NCBI GenBank assembly: GCA_036123635.1 | Contig: JAZADL010000095.1 | Coordinates: 1-53,606 of the forward strand | Length of the DNA stretch: 53,606 bases | Direction: 5' to 3' | From: UBA9410 sp036123635 | Lineage (GTDB): Bacteria; Actinomycetota; Acidimicrobiia; Acidimicrobiales; MedAcidi-G1 | Part shown: positions 16,006 through 25,143 of the stretch, piece by piece | Position numbering within the stretch: the stretch's first letter is position 1 | Layout of the letters: the number at the start of each line of letters is the position of its first letter | Notes under the pieces: model-generated | Told to the model about the DNA's origin: nothing | Seen by the model: only the letters and a program-made list of their open reading frames with translations | Databases searched by the model: none | Position numbers and translations under genes: made by a program

Positions 16006-18039
16006 GTGACCGACCCGCTGCTGGAGCCGTTCGACCTAGGTGGCCTGCACCTACGCAACCGGGTGTTCTCCAGCAGCCACTCACCCGGTTACAACGTTGA
16101 CGGCACGCCCAGCGACCGGTACGTCCGATACCACGAGGAGAAAGCCAAGGGTGGCATCGGCCTGACAATGATCGGCGGATCGTCGAACGTGTCACGTGAT
16201 TCGGCGTCGCTCTGGGGTCAGCTGGACTTTGGGTCGGACTCCATCGTGACGCCCCTAGCGGGCATGGTGGACCGGATCCACGGACACGGCGCAGCAATCA
16301 TGTGTCAACTCACCCATATGGGACGACGGAACGTCTCCAACGACGGCGACTGGCTGCCGACTATTGCGCCGTCACCGGTCCGGGAACCCATGCACCGCTT
16401 TTGGCCTAAGGAGATGGAGCATTCCGATATCCGGCGAGTGGTGAACGATTTTGCGTCAGCCGCCCGCCGTGCGGCTGACGCCGGCTTGGACGGGATCGAA
16501 TTGCTGGCTACCAGTCACTTGCTGGACCAGTTCTGGACCCCGTTGGTGAATCAACGGACCGACGAGTATGGCGGAAACATGGCCAACCGTCTCCGATTTA
16601 CCTTCGAGGTTTTGGAGGCCATCCGAGAGTCGGTAGGGGACCGTTTTCTGGTGGGCTTACGGATGATCGGCGACGAGGACCTAGCGGGGGGCCTGGATCG
16701 GGACGAGTGCTGCGACATTGCGGTCACCCTTGCCTCCTCCGGCCTCCTGGACTTCCTGAACGTGGCCGGGCCGGCCCTTTCGACTGAGGCCGGGCTAGCC
16801 AGAGCTATCCCGCCAGCGGGCACGCCTCTCATGCCATACCTACCGGTAGCGGCGGCTATCAGAGAGGCCGTGGACTTGCCGATCCTGCACGCCACCCGGA
16901 TCACCGACGTGGCGTCAGCTCGACACGCCGTTGTTGAGGAGCTGGTCGATCTGGTCGGAATGACCCGGGCCCATCTCGCTGACCCGCATCTGGTAGCCAA
17001 ACTAGAACGGGGCGATGAGGACCGCATCAGAGTGTGTGTCGGCGCTGCCTACTGCATCAACCGTCTCCACCTGGGGTTGGACTCGGTTTGCGTTCAAAAC
17101 CCGGCCACCGGCCGGGAGGCCTCGGTTCCGCAGTTGGTGGTCCGATCAGAGGGGCCTCGCAAACGGGTGGTCGTGGTGGGGGCCGGACCCGGAGGTCTCG
17201 AGGCGGCTCGCACCTGCGCCGAGCGAGGACACGAGGTGGTGCTTTTCGAAGCTCAGGACCGCGTAGGCGGGCAGATGGCCTTGGCCGCCCGGGCTGGAGA
17301 GCGCCAACGGGAGGTAGCCGGCCTAGTCGACTGGTTGGAGGCCGAGGTCGCCCATGCCGGTGTTGACCTCCGCCTATCGACTCCCGTCGGGCCGGACGAG
17401 GTACTAGCCGAGAGAGCGGACGTCGTCGTGGTAGCCACCGGCGGGTGGCCCGACACGTCATACCTAGAGGAAGGGGAGAACCTCGCCTACACCTCCTGGG
17501 ACGTATTAGCAGGTCGGGCCCGACCGACCGGCCGTGTACTGATCTACGACGACCACGGTGCCGAGCCGGGACTGGCCGTAGTGGAGTATCTGGCTGGCCG
17601 GGACCTGACGACACTTGAAGTGGTGACCCCGGACCGCCACGTTGGTCTCGATCTGGCCACCCCTCTCGGTCCGACCTATCTCCGGATGCTCTACGGCCAC
17701 GGAGTACTTCTAACCCCTGACCATCGGCTGACCCGGATAAAGCAAGTTTCCGGTGGCCTACAGGTCACGTTGTGCAACGAGTACACGCGAGACGAGGTGT
17801 CCCGGGAGGTGGATGCCGTGGTGGTTGAACACGGCGTAGTTCCCAACGCGACCCTTTACGAGGCCCTCCGCTCCAGATCAGCGAACGAAGGTGTCGTGGA
17901 CCTTGACGCCCTGTTGGCCGGCGAACCACAGCCTGTTCCCGCCAGTGGCTATGCGCTGTATCGGGTAGGCGATGCAGTGGCCAGCCGCGACGTCGCTTCA
18001 GCCCTCCTCGACGCCCGCCGCCTCCTCCAGACCCTTTGA
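16006..18039 (+). CDS. TMADH/DgcA-like flavin oxidoreductase (OYE barrel plus FAD domain)
   Basis: 677 residues. GTG 16006 is chosen (GAGG upstream); the frame to 15964 overlaps a hairpin. Residues ~1-340 form the FMN-binding TIM barrel of the old yellow enzyme family (LLEPFDLGGLHLRNRVFSSSH, DQFWTPLVNQRTDEYGGN). An iron-sulfur segment follows, then an FAD/NAD domain with VVVGAGPGGLEAARTCAERGHEV. The cluster motif is C344-x2-A347-x2-C350-x11-C362: the second cysteine of the trimethylamine dehydrogenase pattern is alanine. From memory, the CVGAxYC version occurs in N-demethylases acting on dimethylglycine or stachydrine derivatives (DgcA/StcD group), so oxidative N-demethylation is the best guess. 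First gene of a compact group. Confidence 0.82.
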   Translation: MTDPLLEPFDLGGLHLRNRVFSSSHSPGYNVDGTPSDRYVRYHEEKAKGGIGLTMIGGSSNVSRDSASLWGQLDFGSDSIVTPLAGMVDRIHGHGAAIMCQLTHMGRRNVSNDGDWLPTIAPSPVREPMHRFWPKEMEHSDIRRVVNDFASAARRAADAGLDGIELLATSHLLDQFWTPLVNQRTDEYGGNMANRLRFTFEVLEAIRESVGDRFLVGLRMIGDEDLAGGLDRDECCDIAVTLASSGLLDFLNVAGPALSTEAGLARAIPPAGTPLMPYLPVAAAIREAVDLPILHATRITDVASARHAVVEELVDLVGMTRAHLADPHLVAKLERGDEDRIRVCVGAAYCINRLHLGLDSVCVQNPATGREASVPQLVVRSEGPRKRVVVVGAGPGGLEAARTCAERGHEVVLFEAQDRVGGQMALAARAGERQREVAGLVDWLEAEVAHAGVDLRLSTPVGPDEVLAERADVVVVATGGWPDTSYLEEGENLAYTSWDVLAGRARPTGRVLIYDDHGAEPGLAVVEYLAGRDLTTLEVVTPDRHVGLDLATPLGPTYLRMLYGHGVLLTPDHRLTRIKQVSGGLQVTLCNEYTRDEVSREVDAVVVEHGVVPNATLYEALRSRSANEGVVDLDALLAGEPQPVPASGYALYRVGDAVASRDVASALLDARRLLQTL

Positions 18040-18085
18040 ATCACGACGGTTGTCGATCGCAGGACATTCCGTCCAGGTCCGAACC

Positions 18086-18973
18086 GTGACAGGATCCGCA
18101 GCCGTGGAAGCGCTATCCGACGAACAAGTGGAGACGTTCTGGCGGGAAGGGTACGTCCTCCTGTCCGAGGCCGTACTTGCCGAAGACTTAGCCGCTCTCC
18201 AAAAGGCTGTGGCCGGCTGGATAGAGGAGAGCCGGGGCCACGCCGGCCCTTGGGGCACCACAATGGATGGGCGGCCGCGTTTCGACGTAGAACCGCACCA
18301 CAGTGCCGAACAGCCCGCCCTGCGCCGGGTGGCCTCACCTCAAGAGGTCTGCGAAACCCATCTACGAGTAATGCGCGACAGCCCGATGGTCGACGCGGCC
18401 GCACAACTAGTGGGCCCCAACCTGGCCGTCAACAATGTGAAGTTGAATGCCAAACAGCCCGGTGCCGGCACAAAGGTTCGTTTCCATCAGGACTTCGCCT
18501 ATGAGGCGCACTCCAACGACGACATGCTTGCCGTGTTGCTCTTCGTTGATGACGTAACGCCGGAAAACGGTCCCCCGGAGATGGTGCCAGGCAGCCATAC
18601 CGGACCGATATACGACCACTGGCACGACGGGGTGTTTACCGGAAGCATCGACGACGAGGTCCTAGGCGACCTAGCACGCCCCGTGCCGTGTTACGGCCCA
18701 GCTGGCACGGCATGCCTGATGCACACTCGACTGGTACACGGTTCGGCCCCCAACCTGAGCGACCGGCCAAGGACGCTCTCGATCTTCAGCTATCGGTCCG
18801 AGGACAGCCACATACTGCACCCAAACCACCTCCCAAGCGTTCACGACGGCGAAGTCGTCCGAGGACGGTTCACGGGCCGGATCCGGAGCGTGGCCTACGA
18901 GATGGCTCTGGCCGAGATGCCAACTGGGGCGTCGTTCTTTGAACAGCAGGCACAAGAGGAGGGTGAGCACTGA
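18086..18973 (+). CDS. Phytanoyl-CoA dioxygenase family (PhyH) Fe(II)/2-oxoglutarate oxygenase
   Basis: 295 residues from GTG 18086 (VTGSAAVEALSDEQVETFWREGYVLLSEA), which matches the usual PhyH beginning; the longer frame to 17972 overlaps the flavoenzyme gene. The HxD of the iron triad is in KVRFHQDFAYEAHSND, and the distal histidine and 2-oxoglutarate-binding arginine are in LVHGSAPNLSDRPRTLSIFSY. VPGSHTGP is also family-typical. Members hydroxylate a wide range of substrates, including ectoine and CoA esters. It sits between the N-demethylase-like flavoenzyme and a maleate isomerase-family gene and probably shares their transcript. Confidence 0.87.
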   Translation: MTGSAAVEALSDEQVETFWREGYVLLSEAVLAEDLAALQKAVAGWIEESRGHAGPWGTTMDGRPRFDVEPHHSAEQPALRRVASPQEVCETHLRVMRDSPMVDAAAQLVGPNLAVNNVKLNAKQPGAGTKVRFHQDFAYEAHSNDDMLAVLLFVDDVTPENGPPEMVPGSHTGPIYDHWHDGVFTGSIDDEVLGDLARPVPCYGPAGTACLMHTRLVHGSAPNLSDRPRTLSIFSYRSEDSHILHPNHLPSVHDGEVVRGRFTGRIRSVAYEMALAEMPTGASFFEQQAQEEGEH

Positions 18974-18990
18974 AACCTGATCTGGAGGCT

Positions 18991-19749
18991 TTGCCGTTTT
19001 CTGTCGACGATGGGTTCGGACCCCGAGCCCGGATCGGGCTGGTCGTCTTGGAAGGGGATCAGACGGTGGAAGCCGAGCTCTCATCGCTGTGGCCAGTCGG
19101 TGTGGCAGCATTCGCCACCCGAATTCCCATGGAGGATCGGGTCACGGCCGAGACGCTTCGGGCCATGGAGGAGCGAATTCCGACCGCTGCCAAGCTCTTA
19201 CCCACTGGATTTGGGTTTGACGTCATTGGGTATGGCTGTACCTCGGCAGCCACGCTGATCGGTGAGGCCCGGGTGGACGCCGCCATTCGACGGGCCCATC
19301 CGGAGATCCCAAATACCAACCCCATTACCGCGGCAGTTACGGCCTTTGGGGCCCTGGGGGCAACCCGGATTGGGGTGGTAACTCCCTACAACGCTGAGGT
19401 AACGAGAGGGATCGTCGACCACCTCTCGGGTCAGGGGTTGGAGGTGATAAGAAGCGGCTCCTTCCTGGAGGAGAGCGACCACACGGTGGCCCGTATCACC
19501 GAAGCTTCGGTGGCTGCCGGAGTGCGACAGATCGCCGGCACCCCGGGGAGCCTGGAAGCCGTTTTCGTCTCGTGTACAAGCCTCCGGTTGTTTGGCATCG
19601 CGAACAGCCTCGAGGACGAACTTGGAATTCCCGTGGTGTCTAGCAACCTGGTCTTCGGCTGGCACCTCCTTCGCCTAGCCGGGATTGATGACCACCTGCC
19701 GGGCTTTGGGAGCCTGTTCGAGCACAACCTGAACGGTGTGTTGTCGTGA
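18991..19749 (+). CDS. Maleate isomerase/Asp-Glu racemase superfamily protein
   Basis: 252 residues with the two active-site cysteines of the Asp/Glu racemase superfamily: VIGYGCTSAATLIG in the first half and AVFVSCTSLRLFGI in the second. The context PNTNPITAAVTAFGALGATRIGVVTPY is that of maleate cis-trans isomerase and arylmalonate decarboxylase relatives. The start is uncertain. TTG 18991 follows GGAGG but only by two bases; upstream in the same frame there is only a CTG at 18970. The stop overlaps the next gene's GTG by GTGA, showing translational coupling. The substrate is probably a C4-C5 dicarboxylate or a substituted malonate. Confidence 0.83.
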   Translation: MPFSVDDGFGPRARIGLVVLEGDQTVEAELSSLWPVGVAAFATRIPMEDRVTAETLRAMEERIPTAAKLLPTGFGFDVIGYGCTSAATLIGEARVDAAIRRAHPEIPNTNPITAAVTAFGALGATRIGVVTPYNAEVTRGIVDHLSGQGLEVIRSGSFLEESDHTVARITEASVAAGVRQIAGTPGSLEAVFVSCTSLRLFGIANSLEDELGIPVVSSNLVFGWHLLRLAGIDDHLPGFGSLFEHNLNGVLS

Positions 19750-20912
19750 CCGACGGTGCGGAGCGTGGTTTTCCTGTCGCGGAGTTCGAGGAGCGAACGG
19801 CGCGAGCCCAGCGGATGCTGGCCGACAGCGAACTAGGTGCCCTGCTGGTCTGCACCGAGCCGGAAGTCCGCTACTTCACCGGATTCCACACGCCCTTCTG
19901 GCAGAGCCCTACCCGCCCCTGGTTCATAGTGATCCCACAGTGCGGCCAGCCCACCGCAGTGATACCAGGCATCGGCGCCTCGGCCATGGCGCAAACTTGG
20001 GTAGACGACATCCGGACGTGGCCCGCTCCCCGCCCAGAAGACGACGGTCTAATGCTGCTGGCCGAGACGCTGGCTGAACACGCCGGGTCAGGGGATCGGA
20101 TCGGGCTTCCCATGGGCCCCGAAACTCACGTCAGGATGCCTCTGGCCGATTTGGACGCCCTACGAGAGGAAATCCGACCGAAGGAGTTCGTGGACGCAAC
20201 CGACGTGGTCCGCAGCCTTCGCATGGTGAAGTCGGAACGCGAGGTAGCCAAGGTCGCCCACATTTGTTCCGTGGTCTCCGACGGCTTTGAGGGCATTCCG
20301 ACACTCCTATCCGCGGGGATGACCGAACGCGAAGCATTCTCAGCGTTTCGACTGGACCTGCTTCGCCGGGGTGCCGACGAGGTCCCGTACCTCGTTGGAG
20401 CGACCGGCCCAGGCTTTGACGACATCATCAAGCAGCCCTCCGACAGGACCATCGTCGGTGGAGATCTGTTGATGTTCGATACAGGCTCGATATTTGATGG
20501 CTACTCCAGTGACTTCGACCGCTACTACGCCTTCGGCTGGGCCGATGATGGAGCCCGACGGGCCTACGAGACGGTATGGGAGGCAACCGAGGCGGGCCTG
20601 GCCGCCGTACGGCCGGGAGCCACGACCAGTGATCTTTGGCGGGCCATGGCCACCGTCTTGGATGCCGGCGGCTCACTTGGTAACTCGGTTGGGCGAATGG
20701 GCCACGGCCTAGGAATGCAGGTCACCGAATGGCCGTCCAACACCGCCGACGATCAGACGGTGCTTGAGGAGGGAATGGTCCTCACCCTGGAGCCGGGACT
20801 CACCTGGGCGCCGGGCCGAATGATGGTGCATGAGGAGAACCTGGTCGTTCGAACTGACGGCGCCGAACTGCTGTCACGACGAGCGCCCGCCGAACTACCA
20901 CTCATTGGCTGA
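19746..20912 (+). CDS. M24-family metallohydrolase (creatinase/prolidase fold)
   Basis: 388 residues. It has an N-terminal creatinase-like domain (~1-150), then the pita-bread catalytic domain. All five metal ligands of M24 peptidases are visible: aspartates in MFDTGS and YSSDFDR, histidine in GRMGHGLGMQ, glutamates in LTLEPGL and MVHEENLVV. It should thus be a metal-dependent enzyme rather than metal-free creatinase. Family members cleave Xaa-Pro dipeptides, or open ectoine-type rings (DoeA). Start GTG 19746 overlaps the upstream stop. Its placement with an N-demethylase-like enzyme and PhyH makes a C-N bond hydrolase in an osmolyte-like pathway plausible, but this is inference. Confidence 0.88.
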   Translation: MTDGAERGFPVAEFEERTARAQRMLADSELGALLVCTEPEVRYFTGFHTPFWQSPTRPWFIVIPQCGQPTAVIPGIGASAMAQTWVDDIRTWPAPRPEDDGLMLLAETLAEHAGSGDRIGLPMGPETHVRMPLADLDALREEIRPKEFVDATDVVRSLRMVKSEREVAKVAHICSVVSDGFEGIPTLLSAGMTEREAFSAFRLDLLRRGADEVPYLVGATGPGFDDIIKQPSDRTIVGGDLLMFDTGSIFDGYSSDFDRYYAFGWADDGARRAYETVWEATEAGLAAVRPGATTSDLWRAMATVLDAGGSLGNSVGRMGHGLGMQVTEWPSNTADDQTVLEEGMVLTLEPGLTWAPGRMMVHEENLVVRTDGAELLSRRAPAELPLIG

Positions 20913-20925
20913 GGACGCCGACAGG

Positions 20926-21870
20926 GTGGCCGACAGCATTCCAGTGGTATCTCTCGGCCACTCGGACGCCCTCGTGAGGGCGCTATCTACCACTGGGTTC
21001 GCGGCCGTTCGAGGCCATGGCGTCCCAGATGCCGACCTGGCGGCCATGCGCCGCTTGCTCGTCGACCTGTTCGCTGTGGGCGAGGAAACCAAGCGGCGCC
21101 AAGCCGTCACTCGCCGGAACTACCGAGGGTTTATTCCTCTGCGTTTCTTCTCTCCTAATCGAGATACAGCGGCTCCTCCGGATGCCTTTGAGGGTTACAA
21201 GCTTCACTGGGAATGTCCGTCCGGACATCCGGCACGCGACGAGTGTGACCTATATGGGTCGAACCGGTGGCCCGAACACGTGCCAGAGATGCCAACCGTG
21301 GTGGCTTCGTGGTGGGCGTCGATGGACGCCGTTGCCGACCGTGTAACGGCAGTACTGACCGGCGCCATCGGCATGAATCCGGATGTACTTGCCGAGGCCA
21401 TGGAGGCACCCCTCACCAATACGACGCTTCTCCACTATCCGGAGCGGCATCCCGACGACCCGACGCCAGGATTCCACCCCCACAAGGACATCACTGTGGT
21501 GACAATCCTCAATCCTGACCCCGTGGGTGGCCTGCAGCTCCGGACGAGGGACCAGCGCTGGGTGGAAGCCGAGTGTCCGCACGACGCCCTCCTAGTCAAC
21601 GTGGGTGACCTGCTGGAGGTCTGGTCGGGCGGACGACTGGTCTCTACTCCCCACCGGGTCACCAACCCGGATGGCGCCGAGCGCTACAGCGCACCATTCT
21701 TTGTGGTGCCTAATCACCGGACAGTGGTTGAGCCGCTGCTCGAACCCGTAGAGGGCTTCGAGTGGCGGTCGGTGCCGGTGGGCTATTCCCAGGCCGAAGT
21801 GTGGCGCACCAACTGGCCGGACGAAGAACCCTCGGACCCTGACACGCACCTAGGTGGCGTAGAGGAGTGA
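20926..21870 (+). CDS. Isopenicillin-N-synthase-like 2-oxoglutarate/Fe(II) oxygenase
   Basis: 314 residues from GTG 20926, just before the conserved SIPVVSLGHSDALVRALSTTGFAAVRGHGV beginning; TTG 20905 or ATG 20830 would lengthen it and overlap the M24 gene. The iron ligands are in GFHPHKDITVVTIL (HxD) and LVSTPHRVTNP, and the co-substrate arginine in the ERYSAPFF motif (RxS). LQLRTRDQRWVEAECPHDALLVNVGDLLEVWSGG is family-typical. It probably hydroxylates or desaturates a small metabolite. It is the last gene of the 16-21.9 kb group and the second dioxygenase in it. The gene ends 21 bases before a minus-strand dehalogenase-type gene. Confidence 0.86.
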   Translation: MADSIPVVSLGHSDALVRALSTTGFAAVRGHGVPDADLAAMRRLLVDLFAVGEETKRRQAVTRRNYRGFIPLRFFSPNRDTAAPPDAFEGYKLHWECPSGHPARDECDLYGSNRWPEHVPEMPTVVASWWASMDAVADRVTAVLTGAIGMNPDVLAEAMEAPLTNTTLLHYPERHPDDPTPGFHPHKDITVVTILNPDPVGGLQLRTRDQRWVEAECPHDALLVNVGDLLEVWSGGRLVSTPHRVTNPDGAERYSAPFFVVPNHRTVVEPLLEPVEGFEWRSVPVGYSQAEVWRTNWPDEEPSDPDTHLGGVEE

Positions 21871-21891
21871 CCGGGCCCGAGCCTCAGGCGG

Positions 21892-22812
21892 TTACGGGTT
21901 GGCATGGAGAAACCGGCGAATGTTGTCGACCAGCACGTCAGGGGCGTCCTCTTGGCAGAAGTGACCCACGCCAGGCATCTCCACAACCGGGGCGTCGGGC
22001 CACAGGGCACAGAAATCGGCAATAGCCCGATCCGGTGGGATCGCCCCGTCCTCCATGCCCTCAAGCAGGATCGCCGGCTTTGCGCATAGGTCGCTGACAC
22101 CGACCGCCCCCTCGGCTACGTAGTCCCGGATTCGACCGAGGTAGGCGTCAAGCGGGAACTCCAAACCTCCGATTGCTGAATCCCGGTCCGGGAACGGGTC
22201 CGAGTAGGCCCGGATCCAGGTGTCGTCGACGGCTGCCGAGTTAGTGAATCCAATGATTTTCATCACCGACAGAACGGTAGATCCAAGATTGAGCAGGACA
22301 TCCTCAGTGCGACCAGATTCCAGCCCGCCCCCGATCCACGCAAACCACCGCGATTCAGACATCGGGGTCACTGAAGCCGGGTCAACTCGCCCGTAACCGG
22401 CCAGCGTGTTGGCGAACACAATTCGTTTGACTCGTTCTGGATGTCGCACTGTGTACGCCGTAGCAATAGGCCCACCCCAGTCCTGACCTACGAACGTGAT
22501 ATCGGTCAGCTCCAAGTGCTCGATCAGCGAAGACAGGTTCTCCGTGTGGGCCCGCAGTGTGTACTCCCGGTCCTGCGGGGTTTCCGACTTCCCGAAGCCC
22601 ATGTGGTCGGGTACAACCACACGGTTATTTTCGGCCAGTGGCCCGATCATGTGCCGGTATAGGTATCCCCAGGTCGGCTCGCCGTGCAGGCAGACGATCG
22701 GCTCGGCATCTCTCGGGCCTTCGTCCACGAAGTGTTGGACAAAGCCGTGGCCATCGAATGTGTGCGGGGCGAACGGAAACGACCCGTCGTAGGTTTCATC
22801 GAGAGGGACCAT
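21892..22812 (-). CDS. Haloalkane dehalogenase-like alpha/beta hydrolase
   Basis: 306 residues. Motifs follow the haloalkane dehalogenase pattern: HGEPTWGYLYRHMIGPLA (oxyanion and halide-binding region), VVPDHMGFGKSE, the nucleophile elbow VGQDWGG with aspartate D111 and the adjacent tryptophan that stabilises halide, and the catalytic histidine in PGVGHFCQED. An aspartate or glutamate for the triad is in EGMEDGAI. These enzymes hydrolyse C-halogen bonds to alcohols; fluoroacetate dehalogenases and some epoxide hydrolases share the motifs. It is divergent from the Rieske oxygenase gene and resembles the second copy at 24168, pointing to related substrates. Confidence 0.84.
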   Translation of the reverse strand: MVPLDETYDGSFPFAPHTFDGHGFVQHFVDEGPRDAEPIVCLHGEPTWGYLYRHMIGPLAENNRVVVPDHMGFGKSETPQDREYTLRAHTENLSSLIEHLELTDITFVGQDWGGPIATAYTVRHPERVKRIVFANTLAGYGRVDPASVTPMSESRWFAWIGGGLESGRTEDVLLNLGSTVLSVMKIIGFTNSAAVDDTWIRAYSDPFPDRDSAIGGLEFPLDAYLGRIRDYVAEGAVGVSDLCAKPAILLEGMEDGAIPPDRAIADFCALWPDAPVVEMPGVGHFCQEDAPDVLVDNIRRFLHANP

Positions 22813-22942
22813 CGCGACCTCCGGGATTCACATGTGGCTCCGGCTAGGTGCCGAGGCGTCGGAACCGATGTTGGCAGACCAGCCGGACAAGAAGGACACT
22901 CAGGAATAGCGGGTCAGCCGTCGCGGGCATTCCGGGGGAGTC

Positions 22943-24130
22943 GTGGAACGAGCCGAACAGGTCGCACAGATCAAGTTGCTGATGTCGCGCCTCGACGATG
23001 GCCTGACCGTCGATGCCGGCGGCTTCTGCCACAACCCGACGAGTGTCTACGCAGACCCTGACCTGGCCGAGCGTGAGCGCAGGGGCTTTTTCGCTGGCCA
23101 TCCCCACCTCGTCGGTCTAACCGGTGACCTGCCTGAACCCGGTGCCTTCCTGACGTGCGCCGACTTACCCACACCGCTCCTAGCCACCCGCGACGACGAG
23201 GGTCGCTTTCGGGCTTTTGTCAATGCCTGTCGACACCGCGGCGTGGTGCTCGAGGAACGTGACCGGGGTGAGGCCAGGCGGTTCACCTGCCCGTTTCACC
23301 GGTGGTCGTACGACATCGGAGGTTCTCTCGTCGGTCTACCCAATGCGGACCACTTCGGTGATCCCGATAAGGCCTGCCTTGGCCTGCTTGAACTACCCGC
23401 CGTGGAAGAGGCCGGCTTGTTGTGGGTCCATCCCGACCCGGAAGGCACCATCGATCTCGAGGAGCAACTGGGGCCTGAGCTTCGGGCCGAGCTGGTCTCG
23501 TGGAACCTCGGCGAGTTGTCGTATCTCGGAAGGGACGACTACGACGTGGCTTGCAACTGGAAGTTGGCCATGGACACCTTCGGGGAGACTTACCACTTTC
23601 CTGCACTCCATTCGGAAACGATCCACCTGAACTTCTACGGGAACGTCCAGTGCTACGACACCTACGGACGAAACCACCGGATGCTGCTGTGCAAGCGCGA
23701 GATCGACGGGCTGCGAGACCTACCGGAGGACAGGTGGGAGATCACCACCGCAGCCCTACCCGTCTACTGGCTCTTCCCTAATGTCCAACTCATGCCGTTC
23801 GCCGAGGGCATTCACCTGGTGCGGGCCTATCCGAGCCCCACTGATCCTGGCCGTCACGTGAGTCGGATTACCTGGTACCTACGGCCCGGCCCAGCAGCGG
23901 ACCCCCAGTCCCGCGAAATGTTGACGATGATCTCGAGGGGCTTCGGGTCGATCATCCGCGATGAGGACTACGTGGTGAGTGCGAGCCAGCAGCGCACCGC
24001 CTCGTCAGGGACCCTCGGTCACGTGGTGTTCGGCCGCAACGAACCCGCCCTGCACCACTACCACGGGACCTACCGACGGATGCTGAACATGGAACCGCTA
24101 CCCCTTCTCGATTATATTACCCATCGGTAA
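22943..24130 (+). CDS. Rieske non-heme iron oxygenase, catalytic alpha subunit
   Basis: 395 residues. The Rieske [2Fe-2S] site is C96-x-H98 (ACRHRG) and C116-x2-H119 (CPFHRW). The mononuclear iron site follows in NWKLAMDTFGETYHFPALHSETIH, with two histidines, and an aspartate in the C-terminal half (IRDEDY region). The enzyme should hydroxylate, demethylate or cleave an aromatic or amine substrate using electrons from a reductase, not found in this window. Start GTG 22943 is preceded by GGGGGAG. No beta subunit gene is adjacent, so it is probably an alpha-only type. It is 37 bases upstream of the dehalogenase gene. Confidence 0.9.
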   Translation: MERAEQVAQIKLLMSRLDDGLTVDAGGFCHNPTSVYADPDLAERERRGFFAGHPHLVGLTGDLPEPGAFLTCADLPTPLLATRDDEGRFRAFVNACRHRGVVLEERDRGEARRFTCPFHRWSYDIGGSLVGLPNADHFGDPDKACLGLLELPAVEEAGLLWVHPDPEGTIDLEEQLGPELRAELVSWNLGELSYLGRDDYDVACNWKLAMDTFGETYHFPALHSETIHLNFYGNVQCYDTYGRNHRMLLCKREIDGLRDLPEDRWEITTAALPVYWLFPNVQLMPFAEGIHLVRAYPSPTDPGRHVSRITWYLRPGPAADPQSREMLTMISRGFGSIIRDEDYVVSASQQRTASSGTLGHVVFGRNEPALHHYHGTYRRMLNMEPLPLLDYITHR

Positions 24131-24167
24131 CTTTCAATAAGTCTTTTGGATCCCCTAAGGAGACCCA

Positions 24168-25106
24168 ATGAGAGCACTTCGTACCCCCGACGAACGTTTC
24201 CTCGATCTACCCGACTTTCCGTTTGAGTCGCACTATGTCGAGATTCCGGCTACTCCCGAAGAAGGCGGTCAGACCGCCGGCGACAGACAGTTGCGAGTGC
24301 ACTATCTCGACGAGGGGCCGACTGATGCTGCGCCGGTGCTACTCCTGCACGGAGAGCCGTCATGGGGTTACCTGTACCGGCACATGATTCCGCCACTGGT
24401 TGCTGCCGGGCACCGGGTCGTCGTACCCGACCAGATTGGCTTCGGCCGCAGTGACAAGCCCACAGAGATGGGTGATTACACGTACGCCCGCCACATCGCT
24501 TGGATGTCGAGCTTGGTGTTCGAACACCTTGACCTCAACGACGTCACATTCTTCGGGCAGGACTGGGGTGGACTGATCGGACTGCGATTGGTCACCGCCG
24601 AACCTGATCGGTTTTCCCGGATCATCTTGTCCAACACCGGCCTTCCTACCGGAACGCCCCCACCCGGGGAGGCGTTTATGGCCTGGCAGAAGTTCTCCCA
24701 GGACTCGCCGGTGTTCCCGATCGGCGAACTGATCAACCGGGCATGCGTGAGCGACCTCTCACCGAACGAGATCGCCGCTTACGACGCACCGTTTCCTGAT
24801 GACTCGTACAAGGCTGGGGCCCGTATCTGGCCATCACTCGTTGTTACGTCACCGGACGGCCCCGAGGGTGCCGATAACACCACTGCATGGGAGACGCTGA
24901 AGGCCTGGGAGAAGCCGCTCTTGTGTTGCTTCAGCGACCAGGACCCGGTCACCCGAGGCGGCGACAAACCGTTCCGGACCCTTGTCCCCGGCGCCCAAGG
25001 GCAACCTCACCGCACCATCGAAGGCGGCGGACACTTCGTGCAAGAGGACTGCGGCCCCGAACTGGCCCAGCTCATTGATGACTTCGTCGGAGGCCGCCTC
25101 ACGTGA
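24168..25106 (+). CDS. dhmA: Haloalkane dehalogenase
   Basis: 312 residues with the features of the subfamily I haloalkane dehalogenases (DhmA/DhlA type): an N-terminal MRALRTPDERFLDLPDFPFESHYV, the segment VHYLDEGP, HGEPSWGYLYRHMIPPL, VVPDQIGFGRSDKP, the nucleophile D132 and halide-stabilising W133 in FGQDWGG, an acid in SDQDPVTRG and histidine in GGGHFVQEDCG. It should hydrolyse haloalkanes to alcohols and halide in the cytosol. The ribosome binding site is strong (TAAGGAG, five bases before ATG). It is the first gene of a tightly linked chain reaching 32833. Fluoro- or epoxide-directed activity is possible; symbol given from overall resemblance. Confidence 0.88.
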   Translation: MRALRTPDERFLDLPDFPFESHYVEIPATPEEGGQTAGDRQLRVHYLDEGPTDAAPVLLLHGEPSWGYLYRHMIPPLVAAGHRVVVPDQIGFGRSDKPTEMGDYTYARHIAWMSSLVFEHLDLNDVTFFGQDWGGLIGLRLVTAEPDRFSRIILSNTGLPTGTPPPGEAFMAWQKFSQDSPVFPIGELINRACVSDLSPNEIAAYDAPFPDDSYKAGARIWPSLVVTSPDGPEGADNTTAWETLKAWEKPLLCCFSDQDPVTRGGDKPFRTLVPGAQGQPHRTIEGGGHFVQEDCGPELAQLIDDFVGGRLT

Positions 25107-25143
25107 GTGCGGTTCGAGAACACGAGCCGGACAGTGAGACACC

